Source: Prochlorococcus sp. AG-449-G23
GTDB taxonomy: Bacteria > Cyanobacteriota > Cyanobacteriia > PCC-6307 > Cyanobiaceae
Length of the DNA: 64,000 bases
Assembly (NCBI GenBank): GCA_003209585.1
Contig: QCQJ01000006.1
Span: 1-64,000, forward strand
Reading direction: 5' to 3'
Below the pieces are notes generated by a model that ran no database searches, had not been told where the DNA came from, and saw nothing but the letters and a program-made list of their open reading frames with translations. The position numbers were made by a program, and so were the translations under genes. Positions 18,694 to 26,558 of the stretch are shown piece after piece. Numbering within the stretch: the stretch's first letter is position 1; the number at the start of each line of letters is the position of its first letter.

Positions 18694-19134
18694 TTAATCT
18701 TTACTACTTAAATATCCAATGATTCCTTCAAAAGCTAGCGAATAACTTGATATTCCAAATCCACTGATTATTCCTACAGCTTTATCTGTAAGAAAAGATT
18801 CTTTACGAAATTCTTCTCTACTAAAAATATTTGAAATATGTAACTCTACAAAAGGAATTTTTGATCCAATTAAAGCATCACGAATAGAAATCGAAGTATG
18901 AGTAAAAGCGCCAGCATTTATAAGAATACCTTGGATACTTTTTACAGACTCCTGAATTTTATCTACTATTTCTCCTTCGTGATTACTTTGAAAACATTCA
19001 AGATTAATACTTTTTTCTTTAGCAACTTTAATTAAATCTTTTTCTATATCACTCAATGTTTTATTACCATATATTTCAGGTTCTCTAGTGCCCAAAAGAT
19101 TTAGATTTGGTCCATTTATCAATAAAATATTCAT
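18694..19134 (-). CDS. aroQ: Type II 3-dehydroquinate dehydratase
   Basis: 146 residues from the chosen ATG. This is the third step of the shikimate pathway. Landmarks are [21 protein letters not shown] with the catalytic tyrosine, [35 protein letters not shown], and [17 protein letters not shown] with the catalytic histidine. The open frame extends 22 codons upstream to 19200, but that extension is Phe/Cys-rich, unlike the family. The MMNILLI start is the natural one, so 19134 is preferred. Confidence 0.95.
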   Translation of the reverse strand: MNILLINGPNLNLLGTREPEIYGNKTLSDIEKDLIKVAKEKSINLECFQSNHEGEIVDKIQESVKSIQGILINAGAFTHTSISIRDALIGSKIPFVELHISNIFSREEFRKESFLTDKAVGIISGFGISSYSLAFEGIIGYLSSKD

Positions 19135-19236
19135 CATCAATAAAGTCATTTCTTTACAAATGCTATCTAGAAAGAAACAAAAAAACCAAAACAATTTCAC
19201 ACAAAGTGTCCATTAACTGATAAGTTCAATTAGTGG

Positions 19237-19318
19237 GGGTCGGTGCCCGAGTGGTTAAAGGGGGCGGACTGTAAATCCGCTGGCTCTGCCTACGTTGGTT
19301 CAAATCCAACCCGGCCCA
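19237..19318 (+). tRNA. tRNA-Tyr (GTA)
   Basis: 82 bases without encoded CCA. The acceptor stem GGGTCGG pairs with CCGGCCC (one T-G pair); the anticodon loop centre is GTA. A long variable arm (CTGGCTCTGCCTACG) marks a class II bacterial tRNA-Tyr, and the T arm GGTTCAAATCC is intact. It precedes tRNA-Thr by 10 bases. Confidence 0.95.
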
Positions 19319-19328
19319 CTTTAAAATT

Positions 19329-19400
<72 letters not shown>

Positions 19401-19488
19401 CTTGAGCAATTGATTAATATAACTGAGATCTCGTAGATTAGCATTTTAACTAGAATTCAAATATATTTAACCTAGTTTGTCTTTAGTA

Positions 19489-19680
19489 ATGCCACTATCG
19501 TCATACCGGATGCACAAGATATATATTGCAGCAACCATGAAATATGGTCTTGGTTCTGATGATCTAGAGGAGTTGGCCTACTACTACAAAATCAGAAAAG
19601 AGATGGATGATATGAAAAAACAACCAATTAAAAAAGGAATTCCCCTAAATTGGGATACCCCCGAAAGAATGGATAAATGA
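19489..19680 (+). CDS. Small conserved hypothetical protein
   Basis: 63 residues from ATG 19489; a TTG four codons upstream is possible but less likely. Begins PLSSYRMHKIYIAATMKYG and is rich in Lys, Met and Glu, with LGSDDLEELAYYYKIRKEMDDM forming a likely helix. No membrane segment. It does not match a family I recognise. A 28-codon frame overlaps its stop (ATGA). Confidence 0.65.
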   Translation: MPLSSYRMHKIYIAATMKYGLGSDDLEELAYYYKIRKEMDDMKKQPIKKGIPLNWDTPERMDK

Positions 19681-19763
19681 ATCTGAATACTTTTTTATTA
19701 ATTGATGGGAGTTTGATGCTTATTGGTCTACCTTTATTGATGATTCTTAAAGGCAAAAATTGA
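19677..19763 (+). CDS. Tiny single-membrane-segment peptide
   Basis: 28 codons beginning at an ATG that overlaps the preceding stop (ATGA), the usual sign of translational coupling. The peptide is one hydrophobic stretch (SLMLIGLPLLMIL) ending in Lys residues. Function unknown; coding status rests on the overlap and composition only. Confidence 0.35.
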   Translation: MNLNTFLLIDGSLMLIGLPLLMILKGKN

Positions 19764-19905
19764 TCAAATTTCTTCACATTTTACCCATATTTAAATTCAA
19801 TTGTTGATCCTTTATCCGTATATGGAAGTACCTCAAACCGTACATATTTATTAGTCGAATGGCCTCTTTAACTAGTTAGAACATAGATGTATTTGTCATG
19901 AGCAA

Positions 19906-20043
19906 ATGTCTACCAAATCCACACTAAAAGAAGATTATAAATCTGAGATTGAAGAAAGATCAGAAGAAGAACTTCTTGAGGAAGAAATAAGGAATCAGCA
20001 AACATTGGATAACTTTGTTGAATCTGATAAAAACTTGAGCTGA
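19906..20043 (+). CDS. Small acidic hypothetical protein
   Basis: 45 residues, MSTKSTLKEDYKSEIEER onward, with a Glu-rich helical middle. No membrane segment or signal. No recognised family. Coding status is supported by the clean ATG-to-TGA frame and strong composition, not by homology. Confidence 0.4.
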   Translation: MSTKSTLKEDYKSEIEERSEEELLEEEIRNQQTLDNFVESDKNLS

Positions 20044-20071
20044 TTAAATTTTATTTATTTAGGAGAAAGTT

Positions 20072-20257
20072 ATGAACTTAAAAAGATCACCATTCTCAAT
20101 TCTGGACAAAGACAAAAGAGAAATGGACTATATCAAAAGAGTTTACAAGAGAAAAATTCAATCTGAAATTGAATCTTATAAATATCCCGAAGACGAGGAT
20201 AAGAGAGATACAATCCAAGCTCAAGATGTATTAATGCTTGATAGGATCTCAATTTAG
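20072..20257 (+). CDS. Small charged hypothetical protein
   Basis: 61 residues, MNLKRSPFSILDKDKREM onward; highly charged, no membrane segment. AGGAGAAAG lies just upstream of the ATG, a good ribosome-binding site and unusual in this AT-rich DNA. It ends within the last four bases of the convergent gene at 20254-20556. Function unknown. Confidence 0.6.
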   Translation: MNLKRSPFSILDKDKREMDYIKRVYKRKIQSEIESYKYPEDEDKRDTIQAQDVLMLDRISI

Positions 20258-20556
20258 TTATTTTTTTTCTTCTTCTTCTTATCTTTCTTTTTCTTCTTTA
20301 CCTTTTCATAAACCTCATCAGCCTTCTGTTCAATACTATCCAGCTTACTTGAGATTTCTTTTATAGCTTCTGCTTGTCCTTCTTTAACTACAGTATCTTT
20401 TACCTCAATAATTTTAACTGGCTCTCCTTTAATTACAGTATCTTTTGTCTCTTCAGTTTTAATTCCAAACTTACCTTTAATAAAATTGACTATAAAAATA
20501 AGGACAGGTACATGAGCTAAACCGCCTAATACTATTCTTGTTTCTGAATAAGCCAT
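20254..20556 (-). CDS. Membrane-anchored Lys-rich hypothetical protein
   Basis: 100 residues. An N-terminal hydrophobic stretch (GGLAHVPVLIFIVNFI) at about 12-27 may anchor it. Two imperfect repeats follow (KDTVIKGEPVKIIEV and KDTVVKEGQAEAIKE), then a coiled coil and a tail that is almost wholly lysine. Function unknown. The lysine tail could bind nucleic acid or acidic membrane surfaces, but that is a guess. Confidence 0.6.
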   Translation of the reverse strand: MAYSETRIVLGGLAHVPVLIFIVNFIKGKFGIKTEETKDTVIKGEPVKIIEVKDTVVKEGQAEAIKEISSKLDSIEQKADEVYEKVKKKKKDKKKKKKNN

Positions 20557-20694
20557 TTAGTTAAGAGAACTGAGATATTTAAGCATAAATTTAATTTTTA
20601 AATTCGTTTTATTAAGCCAATAAACATTAATAATCATTTCTTGATTCGTAGATCAATAATCTTGCTATTAATTGATTAGAGACTTTTTTATCAA

Positions 20695-20784
20695 ATGCCA
20701 TTAGACGTATTTCTAATGAACATGTGTGTTGTAGTTATTGCTTTGCTAATCAGAAGAGAAATCAAACTTAAGAAGGCGAGATAA
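20695..20784 (+). CDS. Tiny membrane peptide
   Basis: 29 residues, MPLDVFLMNMCVVVIALLIR then a basic tail. One membrane segment with positive residues after it. It ends 3 bases before the next tiny ORF starts, suggesting the two are read together. No family recognised. Confidence 0.4.
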   Translation: MPLDVFLMNMCVVVIALLIRREIKLKKAR

Positions 20785-20787
20785 GTC

Positions 20788-20907
20788 ATGAAAACACAAA
20801 TTTTTAAACAGCAATACATTCCAAATATCCATGCCATTACTCTTTTACTAATGCTTCTTCTATGTCTATGGTTACCTCTAGCACTCAGATTCTTATTAAT
20901 AATTTAG
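20788..20907 (+). CDS. Tiny membrane peptide
   Basis: 39 residues with a polar start (MKTQIFKQQYIPNIH) and a very Leu-rich membrane segment to the end (ITLLLMLLLCLWLPLALRF). It follows the 29-residue peptide by 3 bases. Function unknown. Confidence 0.4.
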   Translation: MKTQIFKQQYIPNIHAITLLLMLLLCLWLPLALRFLLII

Positions 20908-21031
20908 TCAAATTAATTATTTAATTCTCTTATCCTTAAACTCTGCTATATCTTAATTTTGTTTTAAAGATCTTATATGGAACTCGTGTTCGCATTAAAC
21001 TTGTATAAGTATGCATAGTTAGTTTTTCCGA

Positions 21032-21316
21032 CTAATCAGAAACCCAACTTGTGATTTTCGTTGTGCTGTAAATATGTCCTCCAGATTCTATATTCTTAAT
21101 GGTTTCAGGATCTGAAAAAACATGCTTAGCCACACCTTCTTCAGCTTGATGAATAACAATAACTTCTTTTGGATCAATTAAACTTTTGCCACGATATAGA
21201 GGAGTAAGTCCTACCGTTTTATGAAATGCATCTATCTCTGGACTATCAAACATTTTTACCCATTCCTCAAATGTATTTGAAAGTTTAAAGGTGAAAACAG
21301 TAGTTTCAATAGTCAT
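21032..21316 (-). CDS. DUF3764-like small alpha/beta protein
   Basis: 94 residues. Pattern beta-helix-beta with FEEWVKMFDSPEIDAFHK and VIVIHQAEEGVAKHVFSDPE, resembling the marine picocyanobacterial DUF3764 family and the dimeric ferredoxin-like fold. No catalytic residues are evident. It is first of three neighbouring minus-strand genes of similar size and fold class. A 16-base repeat lies about 30 bases before its start. Confidence 0.65.
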   Translation of the reverse strand: MTIETTVFTFKLSNTFEEWVKMFDSPEIDAFHKTVGLTPLYRGKSLIDPKEVIVIHQAEEGVAKHVFSDPETIKNIESGGHIYSTTKITSWVSD

Positions 21317-21344
21317 AAAAAAAAGCTAATTGCTATTTATTTTA

Positions 21345-21360
21345 GATCGACTGTCAATAA
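21345..21360. repeat. 16-base direct repeat, copy 1
   Basis: GATCGACTGTCAATAA, identical to 21812-21827. It lies directly after the stop of the gene at 21361-21708 and before the start of the gene at 21032-21316. On the minus strand it contains TTGACA, a -35-like hexamer. Confidence 0.85.
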
Positions 21361-21708
21361 TCAAGAAAAAACTGGTGGATAAGGTGTTTGTCCATTCATT
21401 AATGATGTGTCAATTGGTTTACAGATATTCATCAATGCATCTTGTCCGAACCCTGGACCAGAGGGTCCATCTATAAACTCCTGAAAATCTTCAGCAGAAA
21501 TACCCTCTTTTACTTCCCAAAAACAATATATAGGACCAGTTTTAGTTACGGCATTTGCAGAATGGTTAAAAAATCCTTTTTCTTTATTAGCTGCTACCGC
21601 ATCATCCCATCCACCACCTGGAGACATTGCCGCATAAGCTGTTTCCCACCATTTTTCAGCTTTTCCTGCCTTAAATTCATGATGAACAATATAAAAAGTT
21701 GAGGCCAT
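21361..21708 (-). CDS. Hypothetical small alpha/beta protein
   Basis: 115 residues starting MASTFYIVHHEFKAGKAEKW, which reads like a dimeric alpha/beta-barrel domain (beta strand, then a helix containing KAEKWWETAYAAM). A Gly/Asp-rich middle and the ending GQTPYPPVFS follow. No signal or membrane segment. Function unknown. The whole gene sits between two copies of a 16-base repeat. Confidence 0.65.
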   Translation of the reverse strand: MASTFYIVHHEFKAGKAEKWWETAYAAMSPGGGWDDAVAANKEKGFFNHSANAVTKTGPIYCFWEVKEGISAEDFQEFIDGPSGPGFGQDALMNICKPIDTSLMNGQTPYPPVFS

Positions 21709-21785
21709 AAAAATAATATTTGTGCTGATAATAAAGCTACTTGATATAAGTAAAGGAAAAATTAATTTATTTTGAATTCCTAAAT

Positions 21786-21808
21786 AAAAAAGGGGGATAA
21801 AAGCCCCA
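21786..21808 (-). terminator. Probable intrinsic terminator
   Basis: Read on the minus strand: GGGG, loop CTTTTATC, CCCC, then a run of T. It lies about 32 bases after the stop of the gene at 21840-22193. Confidence 0.6.
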
Positions 21809-21811
21809 AGC

Positions 21812-21827
21812 GATCGACTGTCAATAA
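21812..21827. repeat. 16-base direct repeat, copy 2
   Basis: Identical to 21345-21360, spaced 467 bases apart. It sits between the stop of the gene at 21840-22193 and the terminator hairpin. The preceding GC makes a near-HIP1 sequence (GCGATCGA). Confidence 0.85.
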
Positions 21828-21839
21828 AAATAACCTTTA

Positions 21840-22193
21840 TCAGAATCCAGAGATTGCTTCATAGAAATCAGCGTCTGGAAGTATTTCCTTCAAGGGTTCA
21901 ATCTCCTTAGCTGGGCCTTGGACCTGCACAGTAATATCTGACACTTCAAAAAGCTTGGGAATCATATGTCCCATATTTTTGAGATGAAATAAAGCGGCAG
22001 CACCATCTTTATATGCCTCTCTTACATAAGCCTTATCTGAACCGCATGTAGTGATATTAAAAAAAAGGCAGTCAGGTTCATTAGATTTTGTCAGTACCAA
22101 AATTTCTTCTAAAAGAGCTATGCACTGATCCATCTTCCCATTCTTGATTGTGAAGTGGGGATGGATAGAAACCATGGATGTATCGAGAGACAT
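21840..22193 (-). CDS. Antibiotic-biosynthesis-monooxygenase-like domain protein
   Basis: 117 residues. SIHPHFTIKNGKMDQCIALL begins a beta-helix unit, followed by DCLFFNITTCGSDKAYVREAYKDGAAAL, with the conserved ExY/REAYKD region of ABM-like dimeric barrels; the helix ALFHLKNMGHM follows. Such domains oxidise or degrade small aromatic or haem-like molecules, but many have no known substrate. Assignment is by pattern. Confidence 0.65.
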   Translation of the reverse strand: MSLDTSMVSIHPHFTIKNGKMDQCIALLEEILVLTKSNEPDCLFFNITTCGSDKAYVREAYKDGAAALFHLKNMGHMIPKLFEVSDITVQVQGPAKEIEPLKEILPDADFYEAISGF

Positions 22194-22333
22194 GAATTTA
22201 TAGATATTTCTCCTATCTTTTTAGCAACTAATCTTGATGAAAAAGTTAAAAATATAGATTATCTAAAAATTAAGAATTTTAATTTGGTATCGCATGTACC
22301 GTTTATACGTTTTTTGGAAGCTATTAATTGGAT

Positions 22334-22516
22334 ATGAGTTATTTTGCTGAACCAAACCATATTGAATATGATGCATGGTTCGATGAAAACATCGACCCAG
22401 TAGATCTTGTGAATTACTCAGATGAAAAGGAGTTCAGTGATTCGGTACACTTTAAGTTCCATAAGATGTCCACAAGAAATTTAACGATTGGTTCTTCTGA
22501 TAATTTTCACTGGTAA
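22334..22516 (+). CDS. Small acidic hypothetical protein
   Basis: 60 residues from ATG 22334 (MSYFAEPNHIEYDAWFDENI). It is acidic at the start and Ser/His-rich at the end. No membrane segment and no family recognised. A TTG two codons upstream is possible but the ATG is preferred. Confidence 0.5.
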   Translation: MSYFAEPNHIEYDAWFDENIDPVDLVNYSDEKEFSDSVHFKFHKMSTRNLTIGSSDNFHW

Positions 22517-22552
22517 ATAAAAGATTTTTCACTCCATAGATATTTATGAATC

Positions 22553-22930
22553 TTACGCAGAATATGTTCCATCACTTTCTCTTCTTTCCTTAGCTAATAC
22601 AATTTCATCTAAAACTTTTTCAATCATGTAAGCACTTTTTTTACCAAAACATTTTTCTTTTTTAATACTCTCAAAATCATTTGGGATTAAATCATTATGT
22701 TCACAACAGTCGCATTTAATATCAATTTTCTTACCTCTAAAAACCTCTAAAGCTCTAGAAAAAATCCATTGCTGAACTGAAATACTTTCCCAACTATCAA
22801 AATTCGACCATTCATCAAAATCCCTATTAAGGATGCCTTCTAATCCATCAGCCTGATTTACATATACTAAGTATGCATCTTTTCTTGATTCATCATTAAT
22901 ACCAATTGTTTTGACAGAATTTTGATTCAT
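22553..22930 (-). CDS. Hypothetical protein with CxCCxH motif
   Basis: 125 residues, soluble. Central KCDCCEHNDLIP provides three cysteines and a histidine within six residues, suggestive of a metal site, with another Cys downstream (KKEKCFGKKSA). N-terminal half contains WSNFDSWESISVQQWIFSRA. No family recognised; no partner genes point to a role. Confidence 0.6.
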   Translation of the reverse strand: MNQNSVKTIGINDESRKDAYLVYVNQADGLEGILNRDFDEWSNFDSWESISVQQWIFSRALEVFRGKKIDIKCDCCEHNDLIPNDFESIKKEKCFGKKSAYMIEKVLDEIVLAKERRESDGTYSA

Positions 22931-22999
22931 TAAATATAGATTAATTGAGTAGCCTTATAAATCTAGAGGATAATTTCAAAAATATTAAAAAAAAATGTC

Positions 23000-23467
23000 T
23001 CAAATAAGATCATTAATTGCTTTATCCAATCTAGAAGTATGATTTGTATTTCTTAGTAATTCAAAATCCTTAAAATCAAAGCCCGGGCCAACACAACAAC
23101 TCACTAAAGTAAATTCGCCTGTACTTTTTGCAGCTTGCCAATATCCAGATGGGATCATCTCTACTGGATTATTGGAATCTAAAATTAAATTTTTTATTAA
23201 CTTATTATCATTATCTAGGCACCATAAATTCAGAGGATGGCCCCTTAAATAAATCCAAATTTCATCAGCATTTTTTACTCTGTGCCAAGCACTTTTTGCA
23301 TCTCTCTCCAAAAGATAATAAATTCCCGTAATAAAGTTTCTACTTTGGCCATCTTCCCTTATTAGAGAATTCTCACTCCTAACTATCTCTCTAAACCATC
23401 CACCCTCAGGATGAGGCGATAAATTGAATTGTTTAATTATTTCTTTGTTTTTTTTATCAGAATTCAC
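23000..23467 (-). CDS. Cupin, DUF985 type
   Basis: 155 residues. Strong match by eye to the DUF985 RmlC-like cupins: FNLSPHPEGGWFREIVRS, then FITGIYYLLERDAKSAWHRV, DEIWIYLRGHPLNLW, and PSGYWQAAKSTGEFTLVSCCVGPGFDF. The histidines and the glutamate in AWHRVKNADEIW correspond to metal ligands of the cupin fold. The substrate is unknown. Confidence 0.85.
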   Translation of the reverse strand: MNSDKKNKEIIKQFNLSPHPEGGWFREIVRSENSLIREDGQSRNFITGIYYLLERDAKSAWHRVKNADEIWIYLRGHPLNLWCLDNDNKLIKNLILDSNNPVEMIPSGYWQAAKSTGEFTLVSCCVGPGFDFKDFELLRNTNHTSRLDKAINDLI

Positions 23468-23547
23468 ATCACAAAAATATCTTTTAAATTTCTTTTATAC
23501 TTAAAAGCTAACTGAAAAGAATCAAATAAACTATATTTTCTAAAAAA

Positions 23548-23691
23548 TTAAGCACAAATAACTGACAAATCTACAAAATTTTTATTTTCATCTGCCAGTT
23601 CAGTAATGATTCTATTGAGCCATTCAGAGGTCGTTTCACAATAGCCTACATTTAAAATAGTTTTTTGCTTTGCTGTTTCTTCTTTATTCAT
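23548..23691 (-). CDS. Tiny soluble hypothetical protein
   Basis: 47 residues read on the minus strand from ATG 23691: MNKEETAKQKTILNVGYCET, then SEWLNRIITELADENKNF. It is mixed polar with two cysteines. No membrane segment or known family. Supported by a clean frame and normal composition only. Confidence 0.45.
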   Translation of the reverse strand: MNKEETAKQKTILNVGYCETTSEWLNRIITELADENKNFVDLSVICA

Positions 23692-23873
23692 AGTTAGATT
23701 ATTTTTCTATAAATTAGTCTTTAATTAAATCTATGTGAATAAGTCTTAATTACTATCTATTTTAAAAAGTTGTATTTAATACATATTTAAGAACTCCTAG
23801 TAAACAAATAAAATTAAATCGTTGACAAGAAAATCTATACAAGTAAGAGTAGAAAAAATTTATTATTTAACCT

Positions 23874-24059
23874 ATGAATAACATCAAGATTGAGGAATTG
23901 ATGAAAGTAAGGTTCGATGGTATTGCTAATAGAATTGGGCAATTAAGCAAAAGGGAAAGTGAATCTTTATTACTTGAGCATCTTGAGTGGTTGGAGGGAG
24001 GATGGGAGACTGAAGAAATCTTATTTTTAAAAAAGCCTTACAGAAAATGGTGGTTCTAA
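23874..24059 (+). CDS. Small hypothetical protein
   Basis: 61 residues, ATG start. Predominantly helical (IEELMKVRFDGIANRIGQL, then ESLLLEHLEWLEGGW), ending FLKKPYRKWWF. No membrane segment. No family recognised. Converges with thiD, with 18 bases between. Confidence 0.6.
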   Translation: MNNIKIEELMKVRFDGIANRIGQLSKRESESLLLEHLEWLEGGWETEEILFLKKPYRKWWF

Positions 24060-24077
24060 CTCCACTTCTATAAATAA

Positions 24078-24857
24078 TTAATGATGGCCTAAGGGACCAG
24101 GGCCAGATCCTATTTTATAAGAATTGTCTAAAGATTTCTCAACAAATAATTTTGCTTTTTGTATGGAATCAAATAGATCAAAACCTAAAGCCTTGTAACC
24201 ACAAATAGCAGCACTCAAAGTACAGCCGCTACCATGGGTATTTTTTGTATTTATAAAATTATTAAATAGCCACTCTTTTCTACCATTTAAGTCAAGAAAA
24301 AAATCCTTCCCTTTCATATCTTTTAAACCACCACCTTTTATAAGTACCGCTTTAGCGCCAAGACCAATAATTTTTCTTGCTGCATTTTCGATATCTTCTT
24401 TACTCCTTATTTCTAAACCAGAAAGTAGATTCGCTTCATAAATATTTGGAGTTGCCAAATCAGCAATTGGTAATAAGAGTTTTTTATAAGCATTAATAGC
24501 AGAATCTTCCAGTAATTTAGAACCAGTTCTTGTAACCATTACTGGGTCAATAATTTTGGTTATTGTATAAGTATTTAATTTTGAAGCAGTATCATTAATG
24601 ATCCTTTCATTTAATAACATTCCAGTTTTTAAGGCATCAATACCAAAATCAGCAAATAAAGTATCTAACTGATTTAATAAAGTATTCTTCTCTACTGGTT
24701 GAACGCATGTAACCTCTATACTATTTTGTGCGGTAATACATGTAATAACAGAACATCCATGTACTTTAAGGGCCATAAAAGTTCTTAAGTCAGCCTGTAT
24801 GCCTGCTCCACCCCCGGAGTCACTCCCACCTATTGAAAGTGCAATTTTAGAATACAT
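24078..24857 (-). CDS. thiD: Hydroxymethylpyrimidine/phosphomethylpyrimidine kinase
   Basis: 259 residues of the ribokinase-like fold. It begins IALSIGGSDSGGGAGIQADL, the ThiD signature; AVLIKGG and the late NTHGSGCTLSAAICGYKALG block carry the anion hole and catalytic aspartate region (here TKNTHGSGC). It phosphorylates HMP and HMP-P for thiamine synthesis. tenA lies 49 bases upstream on the same strand, giving a pyrimidine salvage pair. No TPP riboswitch was recognised before tenA. Confidence 0.94.
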   Translation of the reverse strand: MYSKIALSIGGSDSGGGAGIQADLRTFMALKVHGCSVITCITAQNSIEVTCVQPVEKNTLLNQLDTLFADFGIDALKTGMLLNERIINDTASKLNTYTITKIIDPVMVTRTGSKLLEDSAINAYKKLLLPIADLATPNIYEANLLSGLEIRSKEDIENAARKIIGLGAKAVLIKGGGLKDMKGKDFFLDLNGRKEWLFNNFINTKNTHGSGCTLSAAICGYKALGFDLFDSIQKAKLFVEKSLDNSYKIGSGPGPLGHH

Positions 24858-24906
24858 AATTTATTAACTCGTTTTTGAAAGTACTATAAATAAATTTTAA
24901 TTTAAA

Positions 24907-25530
24907 TCAGAAATCTGAATATGCATTAAAAAAATCTAACTCCAATTCCATTGCTCTCCTGTATAAATATTTGGCCTGATTAATATCATATATTTCTTTA
25001 TTAGTCTCAATAAGATTTTCAAGTGAATCTGCTAGCTTTTCAAAGCTCTCATCAGAATAAGTAATTATCCATTCTTTATATTTAATGTCAAAATCCTCCT
25101 TATACAAACTTTTTCCTATCCAAGAATAAAGTCGCATACATGGAGTCATTGCAAACATTATTTCAACTGAGCTAAGTCTTTTGGAAGTATCATCAAGAAA
25201 ATCTGTATAATTTTTAGTGGCTTTTTTTATATAGTTATTAGACAAATCAATATCCCATTCTTTTGCATACGTTTCATGAAGTATTAACTCCTCTGAAACG
25301 CCCATTAAAAGTTCACTCAACTTCCTTATTGAGTACTTATCTTTTGATTTAGAAACTGCAAGACCATATGCCTTAGCAAAAGTCTCTAAAAAGAAATAAT
25401 CTTGAGCTAAATAATCTTGAAATATGTTTTTAGGGAGGCTTCCATTTTTTAACCCTTGAACAAATTTTGTATTTAAACTTAGTAAAGCAATCTCATAATT
25501 ATCCTCCCAAAGTTGTTTTGTAATTGACAT
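24907..25530 (-). CDS. tenA: TenA-family aminopyrimidine aminohydrolase/thiaminase II
   Basis: 207 residues, all-helical haem-oxygenase-like fold. Conserved blocks are LPKNIFQDYLAQDYFFLETFAK, HETYAKEWDI and the active-site region FAMTPCMRLYSWIG, whose cysteine fits the TenA_C nucleophile. TenA hydrolyses base-degraded thiamine pyrimidines so they can re-enter synthesis through ThiD. Full length; ATG start. Confidence 0.9.
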   Translation of the reverse strand: MSITKQLWEDNYEIALLSLNTKFVQGLKNGSLPKNIFQDYLAQDYFFLETFAKAYGLAVSKSKDKYSIRKLSELLMGVSEELILHETYAKEWDIDLSNNYIKKATKNYTDFLDDTSKRLSSVEIMFAMTPCMRLYSWIGKSLYKEDFDIKYKEWIITYSDESFEKLADSLENLIETNKEIYDINQAKYLYRRAMELELDFFNAYSDF

Positions 25531-25613
25531 AGATATTTCTCGAAAAGTTAAAAAATTTTTCTTTCTTAAATATTAATACCTAAGAAATTATTTATTTTAA
25601 AATTAGTCAAATT

Positions 25614-25724
25614 ATGAGTTTTTTTCAAAAAATTCCCATTTTACTTCGCAATAAGATCTCTTTAGATCATTGGGAATTTTTTTTTGGTATTAATCCTCAA
25701 GACTTGAAAATGGAAATTTATTAA
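25614..25724 (+). CDS. Possible tiny peptide over an inverted repeat
   Basis: 36 codons, MSFFQKIPILLRNKISLDHW onward. The DNA contains an inverted repeat (AAAAAATTCCCA at 25627-25638 with TGGGAATTTTTT at 25671-25682), so it could instead be a bidirectional terminator or a structured RNA. Coding status uncertain. Confidence 0.3.
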   Translation: MSFFQKIPILLRNKISLDHWEFFFGINPQDLKMEIY

Positions 25725-25761
25725 ATTCCAATATCAAGTGGCATTATTTTTTTTATCCTTT

Positions 25762-25878
25762 TTATTTTAATCCTGATAATTTTTTGGGGTCATTAAATAA
25801 AACTTTTTTTAAACCTAAAATATATAAACAAACCCCAAAAAAACTCATAATAAAATCAATATAAAGATAATTAGTCAT
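25762..25878 (-). CDS. Tiny membrane peptide
   Basis: 38 residues on the minus strand, MTNYLYIDFIMSFFGVCLYI then LGLKKVLFNDPKKL. One membrane segment followed by a basic tail. Function unknown; no homology claimed. Confidence 0.4.
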   Translation of the reverse strand: MTNYLYIDFIMSFFGVCLYILGLKKVLFNDPKKLSGLK

Positions 25879-26139
25879 AGTAATTTGATATTTAATTATT
25901 TATAGCTGATTAGGGAAAATCAAGATGTGATTAATTAAACGCAAACGCAGAAAATAATGATCAATATCAGAGTAAATTTGCACATATATAATGCATTATT
26001 TTGAATACTTATAAATATCAAATATCTCAAAAGCAATGCATTAGTTTTCTAAATATGCATTGAGTAAATTTTTCTTAAAAATTGATATTATTTTATACAT
26101 CAAAAGACGTCAATCTTAGCTATATGTATATTAAAAACT

Positions 26140-26262
26140 ATGTGGTCTAAGATCAGGCTTGCCATTTACGGAACTACTGCTTTAGCGGGAAATATTTGGC
26201 CATTTTATTTTATTAATCAGTTTAATAATTTGGTAAATCCATTTAAAAAATCCACAGTCTAG
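26140..26262 (+). CDS. Tiny membrane peptide
   Basis: 40 residues, MWSKIRLAIYGTTALAGNIW then PFYFINQFNNLVNPF. Weak hydrophobic segment. Lies 38 bases before the next gene. Function unknown. Confidence 0.35.
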   Translation: MWSKIRLAIYGTTALAGNIWPFYFINQFNNLVNPFKKSTV

Positions 26263-26300
26263 TTATCTAAGCTTTAAGGTATATCTAACAAGATAGGAAC

Positions 26301-26558
26301 ATGCTAAAACCTACTAAAGAGCTAAAGTCAAATCCTTTTACAGAAGTAATAGAACTAGAAAGGATAGTTACTCCAGATGAAGAAAAAAGAGTTGATCATA
26401 TTTTCGTAAGGAGAAAGAAAATTTGTACTCGTCATCCTGAAGGTTTTGCTACAGAAGAAATTGCAAGATTTGATGTCGCCTGGCCAGAAGAACCTAAAGA
26501 AGAATTAAAAGATTCAACTAAAGTCAAAGAAGAGGTCGAAATTAGTATTAATAAGTAA
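26301..26558 (+). CDS. Small hypothetical protein
   Basis: 85 residues, soluble, highly charged. Its middle, VDHIFVRRKKICTRHPEGFA then EEIARFDVAWPEEP, is beta-like; the tail is Glu/Lys-rich. The stop overlaps the next ATG (TAATG), giving a two-gene unit. No family recognised. Confidence 0.6.
   Translation: MLKPTKELKSNPFTEVIELERIVTPDEEKRVDHIFVRRKKICTRHPEGFATEEIARFDVAWPEEPKEELKDSTKVKEEVEISINK

Noticed and set aside
22155-22337. A 60-codon plus-strand frame
   Set aside because: It overlaps the start of the minus-strand ABM-like gene and has no ribosome site or recognisable composition; probably a shadow.
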